Shown here: positions 61,011 to 64,000 of the stretch, piece by piece
Position numbering within the stretch: the first letter of the stretch is position 1
How the letters are laid out: each line of letters opens with the position of its first letter
Source: Thermothielavioides terrestris NRRL 8126
Lineage: Eukaryota; Ascomycota; Sordariomycetes; Sordariales; Chaetomiaceae
Reading direction: 5' to 3'
Length of the DNA: 64,000 nucleotides
Assembly (NCBI RefSeq): GCF_000226115.1
Contig: NC_016460.1
Coordinates: forward strand, 3,782,001-3,846,000
Position numbers and translations under genes: made by a program
The notes under the pieces: model-generated
The model's input: the letters and a program-made list of their open reading frames with translations, nothing else
Database searches by the model: none
What the model was told of the DNA's origin: nothing

Positions 61011-64000
61011 ATGTCTAAGAAGATCAAAGAGACGTTATATACCTTGTATAAAGGCTTTATTCCTCTAGCTCTAGAGCTACCTACTCCCTAAGAGCGTACT
61101 TATCGTAATATCGACATTGGCTAAGATGATTATAACGATATACAACTAGGCAATAAGCTATCTTTTAAAGACGCCTAGAGCGACTCCGAGGAAGCTAAAG
61201 ATATTCCAAACCTTCTAGAGTATATTAAGGTCGGTACTAATTGGCCTTTCGTCAAATAGCTTAGCTAGACCGTTGGCGAATACGCTATTTTGTTTAAAAG
61301 CACTATTGCTATAGTTAATTAACTTTAGGCTAATGTTATTGAGATTCGACCTATATTCAATAGGTTAATAAACTTTTATAACTACTTTAAGGACTTACTA
61401 GAGGTTATAGGTTAGCTTTAGGTAGCTGCTACTTAGACTAGCGAAGTCGTTTAATAGGTCTAGTATCAAGAAGAGCTCTTTATATAGTATATATGTAATA
61501 TAGATAATTGGTTAAGTAAAATCGATAATGCTATCGCTTAGTTGGCTACTAAGAACCTATTGGCTAATCCTAGGCTAGCTAAGAAGCCTCCGCCGACTAC
61601 TCCTATATCGACTATAGAGCTCTAGCTACGCCCCCCTTCGATTTAGAGCCGCTACTCAGTGGCAATGGTAGCCTCTCTGATAGAGAGCCTCTATATACCT
61701 CCCCCGGTCTAGCTCGTTCAACCTTATATATAGACCGCCTTTTCTATTCCCCTAGAGGGCGTCGACATTAGGGTGGCTTACAACTTGGCTATAGGTATAC
61801 CGCTAGTGCGCTAGGCCTATATTATATACCTCAACAATTTGTACCTAGGCGGCTAGTACTAGGCTAAGTCGCCTTTAAGCGACCCTCCTTAGGGTGGGCC
61901 GCCTTAGGGTGGCTAACGCTAGGCTATATCACTTCTTAGATAGCCCCTTGGCGCTAGCGGCTATAATCTAAACGACCTGAGCGACCTAGACGATAGCGAT
62001 AGGGGGCGCTATCTAAATAGCCGTCTAAATAACAACCGTCTACCTTTCCCACCTCCTCTGAACCGTGGCTACTAGGAGCACTCTTACGATACTGTAGGTA
62101 TAGGAAGTAGCTGATTTATCTCTACCTTCAAGATTAAATGTAATAATATCGGTACTTTTAATCCTAGTTACAAGGACCCTAACGATATAGGCATCGTTAT
62201 AGATAGTAAAAACGTGATTTTTACCAATATCTATTACTTTATCTAGCATTTATTAACTTTTTTAAAGGACTTCGACACTAGCTACGATATAGCCTAGTAG
62301 ATCTTATACCTCCTACCTATAGTTCTTACTAGCCAAGCCCTCCTCTAGTAGAATAGCGAAGTTACTATATAGGAGCGCTTATAGTAGCGTTAAATAGGCC
62401 TTTATATAGTCTTTGATCAATTGGTAGAGCGTTTTACAATAGATTGCTAAGTGGCTATCAACAAGTTTAACTAAGGATGGTTAACTATTAGGTATATCGC
62501 GGAGAACCCCAACGTCCTAATAAACTTCTTCTAGAAGAAGTTACATTTTATATATATAGTAGGCTAGATCAATTATAACAATTCAAATTGGTACAACGCT
62601 ATAGGCACTATTTACAACCATCTAGACTCGACTATTATATCTTTTCTTCTATAGCCAAAGACGAAGTATACTCTAGCACACTATATATATAAGATTATAG
62701 AAGTGTAGCCTATACTTGTTACTATAGTTCGCAATAAGTTCCTAGAGTTGAAGAAGTCTTTGCTAGCTAGTAAGTCTACTACTTCCGGCAATACTAAGTC
62801 TGACAAGAAGCTCTTTAGACTCGCTGATCGCTATAGCGATAACTATTAGAACTACGACTACGACTACGACGATAATCGCTATAACCGAGATCGCGATCAA
62901 GGTAATAAGTACCGCTTAGATAACTGCGATTCTAAGTGTGACGATCGAGCTTGAGACCAAGTATACCTTATCGACGACGCTGATTCGAAGACGTTATCCG
63001 ATTTAGAAGCCAATAACGAAGCTGAGGCTAATTATAAGTTATCTATTTCCAATAGTACTGACAAGTTAGATATTACCTATATAGCTTACGATTTAAAGCT
63101 AATCTGTTATAAGTGCTATTAGACCTTTGATATAGTTCTTGCTACTAACGTATATATCTATGCCTATAGCAAGACAATCGTTCCTAAGAGCGTTCACTGC
63201 TATTGAGCTAATTAGACCAACCTAGGCTATTGAACCTATAGATACTGTGATACCCTGTTTGATTCCTAGAACTAGCTCTTTAAGTACCTAAAAACCTGTT
63301 TAGCAGCTACCTCTAGTATTATCAAATACTTTAAGCTAGCAACCGCTATTGCCAAGGATGCTCTAGAGGACGATATCCTATTCGCTGAAGGCTCTAGCCC
63401 TACTATAGATTTCGTTGTCAACCTAGAAGTGTAGGAGGCCCCCGAAGTGGCCAACCTAGGTATCGACAGCCTATATAGCGCCTATACCTACTTACGCGTT
63501 AAGGCTTGTATATAGCCCAACTACGAAGACCTAGAAGTTTACTTTAATCTAGGCGCTAGCCGTTCGATTATTAATAAGACCTTCCTAAGTACCTTCGAAC
63601 ACTTGATTAAGCGCTATAATAGCTATATTCGTAGTATTAGAAAGACTTCGCCTACCTAGTAGGCGACCTTTATCATTTACCTACTAGACGTCACTACTAT
63701 TAGCCTAGTACTCCTTAAGTTCACTCGGTCCACCTAGGTAGTGGACAAACTGCCTACCAACCTTCTATTAGGAGCCAACTTCTTAGATCTATACTAGGCC
63801 TCTATCGACTATAGTACAAAGATCGCTAGCCTACATAGTATCCTAAGAGGATTCGATATACTATTCGCCATATATACCTAGACGTTTCCCTATATACGTA
63901 AGGTCAAGACTATATACGCCGTCACCTTATAGCCTAAATAGGAAGCGTTCGTCGCTATAGAATATAAACCTCTCCTAATAGATCGGTCTATAATGTTCAA
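61011..64000 (+). pseudogene. Element G: gag and protease, 5' half (continues past window)
   Basis: + strand frames start at an ATG (61011, MSKKIKETLYTLYKGFIPLA) and give a gag. The order is: an N-terminal region, a capsid-like domain (about 62.25-62.75 kb, FNQGWLTIRYIAENP-type stretch), an Asp/Tyr/Arg-rich segment (about 62.82-62.95 kb), a finger DLKLICYKC (about 63.09-63.16 kb, C2H2-like spacing) and a retropepsin with site NLGASRSIINKTFL (about 63.55 kb, first Asp mutated to Asn) and NLLLGANFLDLY (about 63.76 kb). RT would begin beyond 64000. Stops are TAA or TAG. Protease is close to that of element D (DLGASRSIIG). Confidence 0.75.

Overview
The window looks like nuclear DNA of a filamentous ascomycete, most likely a sordariomycete (Sordariales/Chaetomiaceae-like is a guess). 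The genes are GC-rich with G/C third positions and short GT-AG introns (49-122 nt) with CTNAC-type branch sites. The rest of the window is AT-rich transposon DNA in which CpA and TpG are scarce, TpA is abundant and CpG survives. That is the footprint of repeat-induced point mutation (RIP), which defines filamentous ascomycetes. In the damaged elements the in-frame stops are almost all TAA or TAG, as expected from mutated CAA, CAG and TGG codons.

Layout. 1-4069: a family-A LTR end followed by a RIP-mutated Ty3/gypsy pol (element H, + strand). 4070-19847: an intact island with six protein genes and one tRNA: a secretory-pathway membrane protein (DUF7137-like, 4850-5779 +), a CDK11-type kinase (6251-7741 -), tRNA-Val(CAC) with an intron (8327-8427 -), coronin (8968-11253 +), the GPI mannosyltransferase Gpi10 (11629-13963 -), ornithine aminotransferase (15001-16536 +) and a secreted alpha/beta-hydrolase (17699-18751 -). 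The protein genes form three convergent pairs. 19848-64000: nested Ty3/gypsy chromovirus-type retrotransposons, all heavily RIP-mutated.

The nest can be read from target-site duplications (TSDs). Element D (- strand, 3' LTR at 19848-20021) is interrupted by element A (22023-29777, TSD CTTCC) and by its sister B (29955-48685, TSD GTGAT). B is interrupted by a complete element C (35561-46148, TSD TAAGC) and by a 497-bp solo LTR of family S (TSD GTAT). A is interrupted by a nearly RIP-free solo LTR of family C (26355-26602, TSD ATTAG). D resumes at 48686 and carries another S LTR. It abuts gag/protease remnant E, then a third S LTR, gag remnant F (-) and the 5' half of element G (+).

Most notable observations: (1) element C carries a long extra ORF of about 750 codons between pol and its 3' LTR (about 38230 to a TGA at 35982); (2) A and B carry a long ORF antisense to pol beside the 3' LTR; (3) family-A LTRs contain a 12-nt segment exactly complementary to the sequence just inside the 5' LTR, the layout of Tf1-type self-priming; (4) F and G gag remnants have a C2H2-spaced finger where A has a CCHC knuckle.

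The island genes have housekeeping-type roles (transcription/splicing kinase, actin regulation, GPI anchor assembly, arginine/ornithine catabolism) and show no sign of forming one pathway. All gene models were built by eye from splice signals and family knowledge; no alignment or database search was run.
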